Shown: positions 51,528 through 60,160 of the stretch, piece after piece
Layout of the letters: the number at the start of each line of letters is the position of its first letter
Numbering within the stretch: position 1 is the first letter of the stretch
From: Wolinella sp052173415
GTDB taxonomy: Bacteria; Campylobacterota; Campylobacteria; Campylobacterales; Helicobacteraceae
Direction of reading: 5' to 3'
DNA length: 64,000 nt
Assembly: GCA_052173415.1 (NCBI GenBank)
Contig: JBQMYQ010000002.1
Span: 1 to 64,000, forward strand
Translations under genes and position numbers: made by a program
Notes under the pieces: model-generated
Told to the model about the DNA's origin: nothing
Database searches by the model: none
Seen by the model: the letters and a program-made list of their open reading frames with translations, nothing else

Positions 51528-52340
51528 CTACTTGAACGTAACTTGCGCTTTATCTCTTAGCTTCTTAGCAATCCCAGAGACATGCTCTCTGAACTTCTGA
51601 AGTCGCAAATTCTGCTCAATTTGTGGCTTGACCTCTTCAAAGGGGAGCACACCCTGAGGTTTCTTGTCCTCGACCAAAATCACATGATAGCCAAACTGCG
51701 TTTTCACGGGCGTTTTAGTGTATGTGCCTTTTTTGAGCGCAAACGCTGCATTGGCAAATTCAGGCACCATCTGCTCTTTGCTGAATTCCCCGAGATCGCC
51801 ACCATTAGCCGCACCCGGATCTTTGGATTTACTCTTTGCAAGCTCGCTAAATTTCTCACTTAGCTTCGCACCCGCCTTGCTAAGCTCAGCAATAATCGCT
51901 TTTGCCTCTTTTTCGCTCTCGACTAGAATATGTTTCGCGCTTACGGTTTCAGGCTGAGTGAAACGCTCTCTGTTTTCATTATAAAAGGCGCGAATATCAC
52001 CTTCAGCGACCTTGAGGCTGTCGATTTGCTTTCGCATCCACACTTCAAGCATCAAATCCTCTTTACTCTCCTCAAGCGCTTCTTTGAAAGCCTTATCGTT
52101 TTGGATTCCCTCTTTTTTCGCCTGTTTTGCGAGCAGTTTTCGCTCAATTGCCTGACTTAGCACCTGCTTTTGAACATCTTCAGGAAGCTGCTCATAGCTC
52201 ACACCGGGACTTCCACGCAACACCAATGCAACATCCTTATCACCGACCTCTTCGCCATCAACGATTGCCAATGTTTTCGCATTCGCACCCGCGCCAAAAA
52301 GCAACACCGCCAACACCACGCTACCAACTAATCTATTCAT
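51528..52340 (-). CDS. Periplasmic peptidyl-prolyl cis-trans isomerase (PEB4/HP0175 type)
   Basis: 270 residues. A signal peptide (MNRLVGSVVLAVLLFGAGAN) precedes an N-terminal SurA-like helical domain (VSYEQLPEDVQKQVLSQAIE) and a parvulin domain (VSAKHILVESEKEAKAIIAE, then GGDLGEFSKEQMVPEF, FGYHVILVEDK). It helps outer-membrane protein folding; the Helicobacter homologue is a secreted antigen. The start at 52340 is preceded by GGAG; an ATG four codons earlier is less suitable. Confidence 0.93.
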   Translation of the reverse strand: MNRLVGSVVLAVLLFGAGANAKTLAIVDGEEVGDKDVALVLRGSPGVSYEQLPEDVQKQVLSQAIERKLLAKQAKKEGIQNDKAFKEALEESKEDLMLEVWMRKQIDSLKVAEGDIRAFYNENRERFTQPETVSAKHILVESEKEAKAIIAELSKAGAKLSEKFSELAKSKSKDPGAANGGDLGEFSKEQMVPEFANAAFALKKGTYTKTPVKTQFGYHVILVEDKKPQGVLPFEEVKPQIEQNLRLQKFREHVSGIAKKLRDKAQVTFK

Positions 52341-52423
52341 CTTTCTCTCCATTTTTTTAAAATCAATGCGCGTCTATTGTAATATAACACGACTTAAATG
52401 CCATTTGGTAAGCGAGGATTCCC

Positions 52424-53146
52424 GTGGATTATCACGATCAAATTTCCCATAATCAAATTTTCCAGCGTGCGTGGCGCGATGCACGCTCGCCCTCCATGCT
52501 ATTTTTAGCCCTTTTGCCTCTTTTAATCAGCGCGTTGGTCGCTTATATGAGCTTTGGAGCGGTGGATTTAGCCCTCAAAGAGTGGCTTAGGGCGATTCTT
52601 GATTCCCATGCGCTCTATGCGTGGGTAGAATCGTTACTCTCACATCTGCTTAACCTCGTCTCATTTGTGGGAATCCTCCTCGTGGCGATCTTCCTTGTCC
52701 TCATCGTGCAGCTATTTTTGGGGATCTTTTACGCCCCGATTATCATTCGATTCGTCCATGCGCGCTACTACTCCGAGCTAGAGCTAAACAGCGGGGAATC
52801 GCTCCTCTCTTCCTTGCGCGAATTTGTAAAAATCTTCTTTAGATTCCTGCTTAGAATGCTCATATGCCTGCCCTTAAGCTTGATTCCTTTTTTAGGAGCG
52901 ATTGTTTGGATCCTGCTTACTTTTTACTTTTTTTATCACACCATGATGCTTGATGTTGCAGGATCAATCCTCACAAATGCGCAAAAGTCAGAACTGGAAT
53001 TTCGCAAGAGATGGGAAATGCGCCGATTCTTAGCGGGAATCTACCTCCTAGGGTTTATCCCGTTTCTTAATCTCTTTACGCCCATTTTTCAGATTCTTCT
53101 GCTTACGCACTTTTTAATGTGTCAAAAAAGGGAGCTATTTTCCTAA
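52424..53146 (+). CDS. EI24/CysZ-like integral membrane protein
   Basis: 240 residues, about four to five membrane helices (MLFLALLPLLISALVAYMSF; LNLVSFVGILLVAIFLVLIV; LRMLICLPLSLIPFLGAIVW; LAGIYLLGFIPFLNLFTPIF). The last helices carry the EI24 pattern GxxPFLNLxxPI. CysZ members transport sulfate, but nothing here supports that substrate. The start is GTG at 52424 with GAGG upstream. It ends 12 bases inside the convergent mnmE gene. Confidence 0.83.
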   Translation: MDYHDQISHNQIFQRAWRDARSPSMLFLALLPLLISALVAYMSFGAVDLALKEWLRAILDSHALYAWVESLLSHLLNLVSFVGILLVAIFLVLIVQLFLGIFYAPIIIRFVHARYYSELELNSGESLLSSLREFVKIFFRFLLRMLICLPLSLIPFLGAIVWILLTFYFFYHTMMLDVAGSILTNAQKSELEFRKRWEMRRFLAGIYLLGFIPFLNLFTPIFQILLLTHFLMCQKRELFS

Positions 53147-54484
53147 GCAAAACTCGCTAAACATCGCATCTAAAAGCTCGCTATTCTCATAGGGTCTTGT
53201 GATGGAAGCGATTTTTGCAAGCGCCTCGTGAATATGGTAGGCAAAAAGCTCCAGCTCGCCACTCTCCAGTCGCTCGCGCGCCTCGCAAAGTGCCTTAGTC
53301 GCGCCACTAAGTGCCTCACTTTGTCGCGTGGAAGTGAGCAAAAACTCTTCGCCATGATTTTTGGAATCAAGCCACGCCTTAATCTCCTCCAAAAGCCCTT
53401 CAATCTCGCCCTTTTGCGCGGATATATAGCGATGTGGATAGGCTAGAAGCTCCTCATCATGCGCTACTTTGGGCAGGTCACTTTTGTTAAAAAGCACCAA
53501 AACAAAGCACGATTCCCCAAGCTCCTTTAACAGCTCTTTGATACGCCTGTCTTCGTCCTGAAGCGGCTCACTCACATCAAAAAGCGCGAGCACCACATCG
53601 CTATCACGCACGGCTTTAAGCGTGCGAGAAATCCCCAAAAGCTCGATTTCATCGCACGATTCTCGGATTCCTGCCGTGTCAATAATCTTAATGAGATGAT
53701 CACCCAGATGGAAGCTCTCCTCAATCGTATCGCGGGTCGTGCCGGGAATCGCGCTCACAATGGATCGTTCCTGCATCAAAATAGCATTAAGTAGCGAGCT
53801 TTTCCCGACATTTGGACGCCCAATAAGCGAAAGGCGCACCCCCTCAAGAGTGCGGCGACTTGAGGCTTGAATGGTGCTTTGTAGCTTCTGCGCAAGGCTA
53901 GATAGCCGCTCATCAAGCTGTTTTAGGAGATCGGGCGGGAGATCCTCCTCGGCATAATCAATACTCACCTCGGCAAAAGCGAGAGCTTGCAGGAGCGATT
54001 CCCGAATGCTAGTAAGGTATTCCAAAAGCGCGCCTTTAAGCTGACGCACGAGAATCTTGCGTGCACTCTCACTTTTTGCGTTAATGAGCTGCGCCACCGC
54101 CTCGGCTTGAGAGAGATCGATGCGCCCATTTAAAAACGCACGATAGGTAAATTCCCCAGCGCGCGCCACTCTTGCACCAAGCGACAAAACCTCCTCGATA
54201 ATCTTGCGCGCAGTGAGCACGCCCCCGTGGCACTGTATCTCCACCACATCTTCGGCAGTGTAGCTGTGCGGGGCTTGGAAGTAGATAATAATCGCCTCAT
54301 CAATCATCTCCCCCTTACGATCTTTGAGAATCGACAAAGTCGCATGCCTAGGGGTAAAAAAGGTGCGTGAAGTTAGCGAACACGCGATGTTTAGCGCCCG
54401 ATTCCCGCTAATTTTAACGACTGCAAGCGCACCGATTCCTGTAGGGGTAGCAAGGGCTACAATGGTCTCATTCGCCTCACTCAT
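53135..54484 (-). CDS. mnmE: tRNA uridine-5-carboxymethylaminomethyl modification GTPase MnmE
   Basis: 449 residues. The N-terminal tetrahydrofolate-binding domain (IVALATPTGIGALAVVKISG, VVEIQCHGG), a helical domain and the inserted G domain: G1 GRPNVGKSSLL, G2 TTRD, G3 DTAGIRES, G4 NKSD. The C-terminal FCIGK motif is FCLGK, keeping the catalytic Cys. With MnmG it modifies U34 of tRNAs. It closes the rpmH-rnpA-yidD-yidC-jag-mnmE cassette found in many bacteria. Confidence 0.96.
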   Translation of the reverse strand: MSEANETIVALATPTGIGALAVVKISGNRALNIACSLTSRTFFTPRHATLSILKDRKGEMIDEAIIIYFQAPHSYTAEDVVEIQCHGGVLTARKIIEEVLSLGARVARAGEFTYRAFLNGRIDLSQAEAVAQLINAKSESARKILVRQLKGALLEYLTSIRESLLQALAFAEVSIDYAEEDLPPDLLKQLDERLSSLAQKLQSTIQASSRRTLEGVRLSLIGRPNVGKSSLLNAILMQERSIVSAIPGTTRDTIEESFHLGDHLIKIIDTAGIRESCDEIELLGISRTLKAVRDSDVVLALFDVSEPLQDEDRRIKELLKELGESCFVLVLFNKSDLPKVAHDEELLAYPHRYISAQKGEIEGLLEEIKAWLDSKNHGEEFLLTSTRQSEALSGATKALCEARERLESGELELFAYHIHEALAKIASITRPYENSELLDAMFSEFCLGK

Positions 54485-54496
54485 GAAAGTGCAGAT

Positions 54497-55552
54497 TTAG
54501 CGGGCAAAATCATTGACAATCACGTAGCGTTCCCCTTCGCTATCTAGGCGAAACGAGACATATTTATCGGGAAACTCCTCGCGCAAATGTCGCAACGCAA
54601 TATGTGCTAAAACGCCATCAAGCGGGCGCGTCTGCCCTTTGCCAAATCGCTTGATATTCTCCACCACAGGAGCGAGATAATTGCGGATCATCTCCTCTTG
54701 ATTCCTCAAAAATTCCGCGATCTCAAGGCGAACCATCAAGCCGTATTTGCTGTTGATCCAGTTGAAAAGCAGGTAGGATATTGCCTTATAACGATAGCCC
54801 TCTTTGCCGATCAAAAGCGCGGACTCTTCACCCCTAAACTCGACATAGAGGGTATTTTCATCAAAAGGGCTGACATGAATGCGCTCGATTTTGAAAGGAA
54901 GCTTGGCAAAAAGTATATTAAGCTCATCTTCCACATCACGAGCAATGGTATCAATATCCTCATCGGATTGGAAAAAGCTCTCGTCAATGGAGGATTGAAG
55001 CCGCTCAAAGGAAGCGGAAAGATTTAACGTATATTGCTTAGGAGTATCACCTGATTGGCTACTTGGCGAAAGCGACGCAGACCTTGTGTGCTCCTCTTCT
55101 TTTAAAATGGCAGGGCGCGCCTCCTGCTCCTTTATATAAGAGGCAACATAATCGCTCTCATCACGCTTGTGGGCAGATTCCTCATTTTTACAGGAATCGC
55201 GCACACGGGAATCTTGCCTATGAAAATCACGCTTAAAGTCGCCACTTTTATAGGAATCGCGTCCATTCTGAGCTCTTTTGTAATAGCTTTCTCTTTTTTT
55301 ATTAGGAGTTTTTAAGGAATCTCCTCGCTCCCTTTCTTGCGCAAATGGAGCGGGAATCCTGGTGTTTTCTTTTGTCTTTTGGTCAGAGTTTAGTGGGCAA
55401 GCGACAATCTCTGCATTTTTTTTACCAAAGCCCAAAAAGCCCGCACTGGGCTGCTGTATCACTTCATATTCAAGATCAGTTACCGAGCAAGAGAGCTCCT
55501 GCGCCGCCCTGAGCAACGCCTCTTCGATGGTTTTTGCTTCAAGCCTAATCAT
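54497..55552 (-). CDS. jag: Jag/KhpB RNA-binding protein
   Basis: 351 residues. A Jag_N domain (about 1-50: IRLEAKTIEEALLRAAQELS, GFLGFGKKNAEI) leads into a long charged, probably disordered linker (about 60-185) with repeated RDSYKSG/RDSCKNE-like units, then a KH domain (VEFRGEESALLIGKEGYRYK) and an R3H-like domain (RPLDGVLAHIALRHLREEFP). It binds RNA with KhpA-type partners. The start at 55552 is preceded by GAGG; a longer frame to 55612 would overlap yidC. The linker DNA carries four copies of the iterated word. Confidence 0.88.
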   Translation of the reverse strand: MIRLEAKTIEEALLRAAQELSCSVTDLEYEVIQQPSAGFLGFGKKNAEIVACPLNSDQKTKENTRIPAPFAQERERGDSLKTPNKKRESYYKRAQNGRDSYKSGDFKRDFHRQDSRVRDSCKNEESAHKRDESDYVASYIKEQEARPAILKEEEHTRSASLSPSSQSGDTPKQYTLNLSASFERLQSSIDESFFQSDEDIDTIARDVEDELNILFAKLPFKIERIHVSPFDENTLYVEFRGEESALLIGKEGYRYKAISYLLFNWINSKYGLMVRLEIAEFLRNQEEMIRNYLAPVVENIKRFGKGQTRPLDGVLAHIALRHLREEFPDKYVSFRLDSEGERYVIVNDFAR

Positions 55553-55562
55553 CTCAAAAACC

Positions 55563-57167
55563 TCACGAACGCGCTTTGTGCTCGGCAAGATCCGAGTGCT
55601 TTTTATTCTCAAGATGCTTATTGATAAAAAGCTGCTGCGCGATGGAAAATACGTTGCTCACAAACCAGTATAGCACGAGCCCGGAGGGGAATGTAACAAA
55701 GAAAAACGTAAAAATCACAGGCAGGAATTTAAATACTTTCTCCTGCATCGGGTCGCTAAAGGTCGTGGGCGTGAGGTGCTGCTGAACATACATGGAGATT
55801 CCCATAAGTAGTGGCAGGACGAAATAGGGATCCATCGCGGATAGATCGACGATCCAAAACTCCCACTCCGCGCCCTTAAGCTCGATGGCATTATAAAGCA
55901 CGCGATAGATTGCGAAAAATATAGGCATCTGTAAAAGGAGTGGCAAGCACCCACCCATGGGATTTGCATCATGCTTTTTGTAAAGTTCCATCATGTGGAT
56001 TTGGAGTTTTTGCGGATCACCTTTATATTTTTCCTGAATCTCCTTCATCTTCGGCGCGATGTCTTTAAGCTTCTGCATGGATACCATGCCCTTATAAGTG
56101 AGAGGAAATAGCACAATCCTCACGATAAGCGTCAGTAGCACGATCGCCCAACCCCAGTTGCCACAATAGCGATAGAGCCAATCAAGCAACAAAAACAGCG
56201 GGCGCGCAAAAAATGTAATAAATCCATACTCCACCACATCAGTGAGCATGGGATTAATGTTTTTGAGCGTGTGATACTCCTTTGCTCCTAGGAATCCAGA
56301 AACCTCAAGCGAACCGCTTGCCTCAATAAAGGGCTCAGGATTCCTGCTTGAATCCCTGCCGATAATCACGCGCATACCCTCTTTTTTTGGCGTGTAGAGA
56401 AGCGAAGTGTAATACCGATCCGCACTCGCGACAAAAAAAGCTCCCTCAAAAACCTCGCTCTTATCGGGAGCATCCCCATCTTCTGTAGTGTGAATCGTCT
56501 GATCGCTCTCCTTGACTACAACTCCACTAAAAGCAAATCGATCACTCTCTGCCACGGGACGACTGCCGGGCGAGAGGTAGAGGCGTTCTTTAGATTCCCC
56601 CATGTCTATGGAGAGGTCATAACGTCCGTTCGGATAGATCGTAAGGTGTTTAGTAAGGCGTGCCTTCCCAAGCTCTTGTGTAAGAATGATCGTCTCAGGA
56701 CGCTCGCCAATCTCCACAGATGAGCGATCTGCACTATATCGCACCGTGCGCGAATGGGCATTAAGCGCGGAATCAGCAAAGCGAACCTCCAAGGGGCGAA
56801 GGGTCGCAAGCGGGTCTAAAAGTGCGAGCTCCTTGGTGTCTCTTAAATACTTTGCCTCCTTGAGATAGATCTGTGAAATGCGCCCAAGCGAATCAATCTC
56901 TAGGCGAAACTGTTTTGCATAAACTCTCGCGATCACATCGCCCACATCACCTTGAGGAGCAATCTTCTGCTCCAAAACCTGAGAATCCACGGAGAGATTC
57001 TCGACAGGGGCGCGATTCTCAAGCTGCGCTCTAGGCGCATTCGTGGTGGATTCCTTAGGTGTGGGAGGAGCGAAAAAATAGGAATAGGGGATAAAAAATA
57101 GAAGCGAAAGTGTGGTGGCGATCAAAATCCTCACCTGTAAGCTGAGCTTGTCTAACTTGTTAAACAC
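55563..57167 (-). CDS. yidC: Membrane protein insertase YidC
   Basis: 534 residues. One N-terminal membrane helix (ILIATTLSLLFFIPYSYFF), a large periplasmic beta domain, and the conserved C-terminal insertase core of five helices starting at YGFITFFARPLFLLLDWLYR and including NPMGGCLPLLLQMPIFFAIY and LPVIFTFFFVTFPSGLVLYW. The positively charged groove Arg is expected in LIVRIVLFPLTYKGM. Confidence 0.97.
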   Translation of the reverse strand: MFNKLDKLSLQVRILIATTLSLLFFIPYSYFFAPPTPKESTTNAPRAQLENRAPVENLSVDSQVLEQKIAPQGDVGDVIARVYAKQFRLEIDSLGRISQIYLKEAKYLRDTKELALLDPLATLRPLEVRFADSALNAHSRTVRYSADRSSVEIGERPETIILTQELGKARLTKHLTIYPNGRYDLSIDMGESKERLYLSPGSRPVAESDRFAFSGVVVKESDQTIHTTEDGDAPDKSEVFEGAFFVASADRYYTSLLYTPKKEGMRVIIGRDSSRNPEPFIEASGSLEVSGFLGAKEYHTLKNINPMLTDVVEYGFITFFARPLFLLLDWLYRYCGNWGWAIVLLTLIVRIVLFPLTYKGMVSMQKLKDIAPKMKEIQEKYKGDPQKLQIHMMELYKKHDANPMGGCLPLLLQMPIFFAIYRVLYNAIELKGAEWEFWIVDLSAMDPYFVLPLLMGISMYVQQHLTPTTFSDPMQEKVFKFLPVIFTFFFVTFPSGLVLYWFVSNVFSIAQQLFINKHLENKKHSDLAEHKARS

Positions 57168-57190
57168 GGAATTTGCCTTGTTATAGTAAT

Positions 57191-57523
57191 TTAGTGTAAT
57201 CTCTTGATAAGATAAAATTTTCCTTTAATACTCCAATCGCTCCTCTGCTCAAGGGGAATTAGCCACACGCAGATTGCCCGCGGAGCTACAAAAGTAGGGG
57301 TGAGCTTTTTTGAAACAATCGGATAGTCAATCCCTCCAATAAAGAGCGAATTGCACCGCGTAACCCTCGCTAAAACCTTAGGAATCGCGCTCCATATGTT
57401 TGAATACTTAAAAAGCCACAACGCATACTCAGAACACGAGGGATAGTAGCGACACGATGGGTGTTTGAGCGGAGAGATAAACCTCTGATAAAAGGCAATG
57501 ATTCCCAAAAAAAGCGCACGCAT
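57191..57523 (-). CDS. yidD: Membrane protein insertion efficiency factor YidD
   Basis: 110 residues. Family signature FYQRFISPLKHPSCRYYPSCSEYAL with three cysteines and an N-terminal amphipathic hydrophobic helix. It lies between rnpA and yidC as usual. The C-terminal 40 residues are less conserved. Confidence 0.93.
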   Translation of the reverse strand: MRALFLGIIAFYQRFISPLKHPSCRYYPSCSEYALWLFKYSNIWSAIPKVLARVTRCNSLFIGGIDYPIVSKKLTPTFVAPRAICVWLIPLEQRSDWSIKGKFYLIKRLH

Positions 57524-57531
57524 CTTAAGCT

Positions 57532-57837
57532 CTAATCCACAAACTCTCGATGCCTCTCGTCTTCTTGGGCATGGGTATCAATTTTAAGCCTCCTAAGCGC
57601 GTAGAGAAAATCCCGCTCCAAAAGTCTAAACTCCATCTCTACTGAAGGAGCTTTCGCCACAATGACAACGATTCCCCCCTTGAGACGGGGCGCATAAAGG
57701 CGATAGAGTGCCCTTAATCTTCGCTTAGCAAAGTTGCGCTTTATGGCGTTCCCGACCCGCTTTGAGATCGTAAAACCCACCCTCTTCTCTTGCGAAGGAG
57801 TATAAAAAAGAACAAAGCCCAAAGTGTGAAACTTCAA
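57532..57837 (-). CDS. rnpA: Ribonuclease P protein component
   Basis: Protein subunit that assists the RNase P RNA in 5' maturation of tRNA. The RNR motif appears as VGNAIKRNFAKRRLRALYRL, and VGFTISKRVG precedes it. From the only canonical start, TTG at 57837, the product has 101 residues and lacks the conserved first helix. The frame continues upstream without ATG, GTG or TTG and encodes exactly that helix (KLKHSKEFERVYQNGLKFHT), reaching an ATA (57897-57895) that overlaps the rpmH stop. Translation therefore probably starts upstream at a non-canonical codon, giving about 121 residues. The end coordinate is the canonical choice only. Confidence 0.88.
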   Translation of the reverse strand: MKFHTLGFVLFYTPSQEKRVGFTISKRVGNAIKRNFAKRRLRALYRLYAPRLKGGIVVIVAKAPSVEMEFRLLERDFLYALRRLKIDTHAQEDERHREFVD

Positions 57838-57893
57838 GCCATTTTGATAAACACGCTCAAATTCTTTGCTGTGTTTGAGCTTCTCTGCAGAGC

Positions 57894-58028
57894 CTATACG
57901 GCGAGCCTTCTGCGACCCTGCGCACGTCTAGCGTTAATAATTTTCCGACCGTTTTTTGTTTTCATACGCACTCTAAAGCCGTGCGTCCGCTTCTTTGGGG
58001 TATTATGGGGCTGATATGTCCGCTTCAT
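57894..58028 (-). CDS. rpmH: 50S ribosomal protein L34
   Basis: 44 residues: MKRTYQPHNTPKKRTHGFRV then RMKTKNGRKIINARRAQGRR and a short RLAV end, the invariant L34 sequence. A GGAAAGG-type site lies upstream of the ATG at 58028. It is the first gene of the rpmH-rnpA-yidD-yidC-jag-mnmE cassette. Confidence 0.97.
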   Translation of the reverse strand: MKRTYQPHNTPKKRTHGFRVRMKTKNGRKIINARRAQGRRRLAV

Positions 58029-58383
58029 TCTTAGAAACCTTTCCAAAAATATTTAAAAGTTTTTGAAAGTGAATTTTATCCCTAATTTACTTAAATTCCA
58101 AACACCTAACTCAACCCCTGTCTGTGCCGTGATTACAGGGGGTTATCGCAACAATCTTGAGGGGTATTTTCATGCTTTTGGGCACGCGTTTGCCCACAGA
58201 TTCCTAAAGATGGGGCGACAATTTTCCCAAAATTTTATCTAAACTGCTCGCTAAAAATAGCCTCATCACCCCGAGCTTACCTATCTTGAAGCATGTTTTT
58301 AAGCGTGCAAAAAGGGTAGCGATTCTCAACGTGTGCTAGAATCGTGGGCTTTTTGTGTCAGAGTTCATTAGCAAAGGCTTGTA
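58029..58383. other. 355-bp spacer between divergent rpmH and uppP
   Basis: It holds a probable rpmH promoter (minus-strand TAAAAT at 58072-58077) and, near 58179-58198, TGGGCA-CGCGTT-TGCCCA, a perfect 6-bp hairpin with a 6-base loop. I see no open reading frame with a ribosome-binding site, no tRNA-like cloverleaf and no SRP-RNA motif. A small RNA gene cannot be excluded. The uppP ATG at 58384 has only a weak upstream site (AAAGG at 58372-58376). Confidence 0.5.
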
Positions 58384-59154
58384 ATGGAGCTAATCCACGC
58401 CGTTATTTTGGGAATCCTTGAAGGTTTGACGGAATTTCTACCCATCTCTTCCACAGGGCATCTGATTCTTGCTTCAGACCTACTGGGGATCGCGCAAGAT
58501 GATTTTCACAAAAGCTTTGAAGTTATTATACAGCTAGGCTCGATTCTCGCAGTTCTTATACTCTTTTGGCGACGTCTTTTCGCAGGAATCGACCTCTGGC
58601 TCAAGCTCGCCCTCGCTTTTCTCCCCTCAGGCGCGCTCGGATTCCTCTTGTATAAGCAAATCAAAAGCTTCTTTGCCCCCTCCACCGTCGCCTACGCGCT
58701 CATCATCGGGGGAATCGTGCTAATATTAATCGAACATTCTAATAAAAATAAAGATTACAAAATTAACAGCATAGAAGAAATCGGCTACAAAGAGGCGTTT
58801 TTGATCGGATTCTTCCAAGCTCTCGCGATGATTCCCGGGACATCAAGAAGTGGCTCTACCATTGTTGGAGGGCTAGTTTTGGGGCTTAGCAGAAAAGTGG
58901 CGGCGGAGTTTTCATTTTTGCTCGCGATTCCCACTATGTTCATCGCAACGGGATACGATCTGTATAAAAACGCTCACACATTTACATTTGATAACATCTC
59001 GCTACTCGCGCTGGGGTTTTTCACCGCGCTCATTTTTGCCCTCATCGCAATCAAGGGCTTTTTGCGATTCATCTCAAATTTTGATTTTATTCCCTTTGGG
59101 GTTTATCGCATAATTTTAGGGATCGGTTTTCTCTACTTTTTGGGGATTCTTTAG
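58384..59154 (+). CDS. uppP: Undecaprenyl-diphosphatase (BacA type)
   Basis: 256 residues, about eight membrane helices. The two catalytic motifs are LEGLTEFLPISSTGHLIL (Glu-rich) and MIPGTSRSGSTIVGGLVLGL (PGxSRSxxT). It recycles the lipid carrier for peptidoglycan and other glycans and contributes to bacitracin tolerance. No partner gene is adjacent on its strand. Confidence 0.96.
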   Translation: MELIHAVILGILEGLTEFLPISSTGHLILASDLLGIAQDDFHKSFEVIIQLGSILAVLILFWRRLFAGIDLWLKLALAFLPSGALGFLLYKQIKSFFAPSTVAYALIIGGIVLILIEHSNKNKDYKINSIEEIGYKEAFLIGFFQALAMIPGTSRSGSTIVGGLVLGLSRKVAAEFSFLLAIPTMFIATGYDLYKNAHTFTFDNISLLALGFFTALIFALIAIKGFLRFISNFDFIPFGVYRIILGIGFLYFLGIL

Positions 59155-59179
59155 CCTTTTTGGCAGGGAATCTCGCCCC

Positions 59180-60145
59180 CTAACGCTCGGTAACAATCTT
59201 CATCTTATCGTCCACGAGCTTCACATAAAGCTCCTTATTCCCGCTAAAAGAGTAGCTCGGCGCGCTATATATTTCATAAAAAATAATGCGGAAAAACCGC
59301 TCGCCACGCTCGTTGGGATAGGGCGAAATATTGATCTTCTCAAGCGTGATACTTTTGCGCTCATTTTTGCTGAAAATCCGCTGCTTATAATCCTTGAACG
59401 CCTTAAATTTCATGCCATCAAAGCGCAAAAAATCTTCTTCATCATAAAAGCCCAGATACTCTTCCAGCGCGCTATTTGTCCACGCATTACGCCATTTGAA
59501 AAGATCGCTCAAGAGAATCGAGAGCTCTTGCGCGCTCGTAGTGGAGAGATTCCCATCGCCCGTAATAAGCAGGCTCTCCTTGTGGTTAATAGAATCGGCA
59601 ATCGCCTTTAAAAGCTGATTATCAATGGCGATACAGCCACGCGTATTAATCTCCCTATCGCCATTTAGGGGCAATCCGTGGATCCAGATTCCCGACCCAC
59701 TCTTTTTTTGCAACACGTCATAAAGGTTGGGATAGGAGGTGACAAATGCCAAAGGTCCGTAAAATTGATCAAGCTTTGTGAGCTTATTCGTGAGATCATA
59801 GACGCCGATGGGGGTCTTCAAATCCCCCTCTACACGTTTATCTCCCGGAGCTGAGCCCATGAGGGCTTTGGTGTGTTTTATGCGCACCAGCTCTTTTTCC
59901 GTGATTTCATAAAGTGTCAGCTCGGAAGCCGCCTTGTCTGCGATAAAAAGATACTTTGCCCCCTCATAATACCCATATCGTATATCCATATTTTTTAGAG
60001 TTTTGAGCCAGTATTCACGACTCACCAACTCCTCTTCGAGTTTCGCCTCAAGGGCTTTGATTCCCCCCTCGCGATAGATTTTCACATAGTTTATCTCGCT
60101 CGCCCAAAGCAGACCCGACATCAATAATAACAACGCGATTCTCAT
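59180..60145 (-). CDS. csd6: L,D-transpeptidase/carboxypeptidase of the Csd6 type
   Basis: Secreted protein (321 residues from the second ATG, which is five bases after GGAGAG). A signal peptide (MRIALLLLMSGLLWA) is followed by a helical N-terminal domain, the YkuD catalytic domain with GSGIWIHGLPLNG (His) and NTRGCIAI (Cys), and a C-terminal NTF2-like domain. In H. pylori Csd6 (HP0518) trims tetrapeptides to tripeptides and is required for helical shape; it also lies next to era. A helical or curved cell is thus implied. Confidence 0.92.
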   Translation of the reverse strand: MRIALLLLMSGLLWASEINYVKIYREGGIKALEAKLEEELVSREYWLKTLKNMDIRYGYYEGAKYLFIADKAASELTLYEITEKELVRIKHTKALMGSAPGDKRVEGDLKTPIGVYDLTNKLTKLDQFYGPLAFVTSYPNLYDVLQKKSGSGIWIHGLPLNGDREINTRGCIAIDNQLLKAIADSINHKESLLITGDGNLSTTSAQELSILLSDLFKWRNAWTNSALEEYLGFYDEEDFLRFDGMKFKAFKDYKQRIFSKNERKSITLEKINISPYPNERGERFFRIIFYEIYSAPSYSFSGNKELYVKLVDDKMKIVTER

Positions 60146-60160
60146 CATCTCTCCATATTT

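Noticed and set aside
58029..58383. SRP RNA or another structured RNA in the rpmH-uppP spacer
   Set aside because: The conserved 4.5S apical loop (GGAAG...GCAGCC) is absent and only one short hairpin is found, so no RNA gene is supported.
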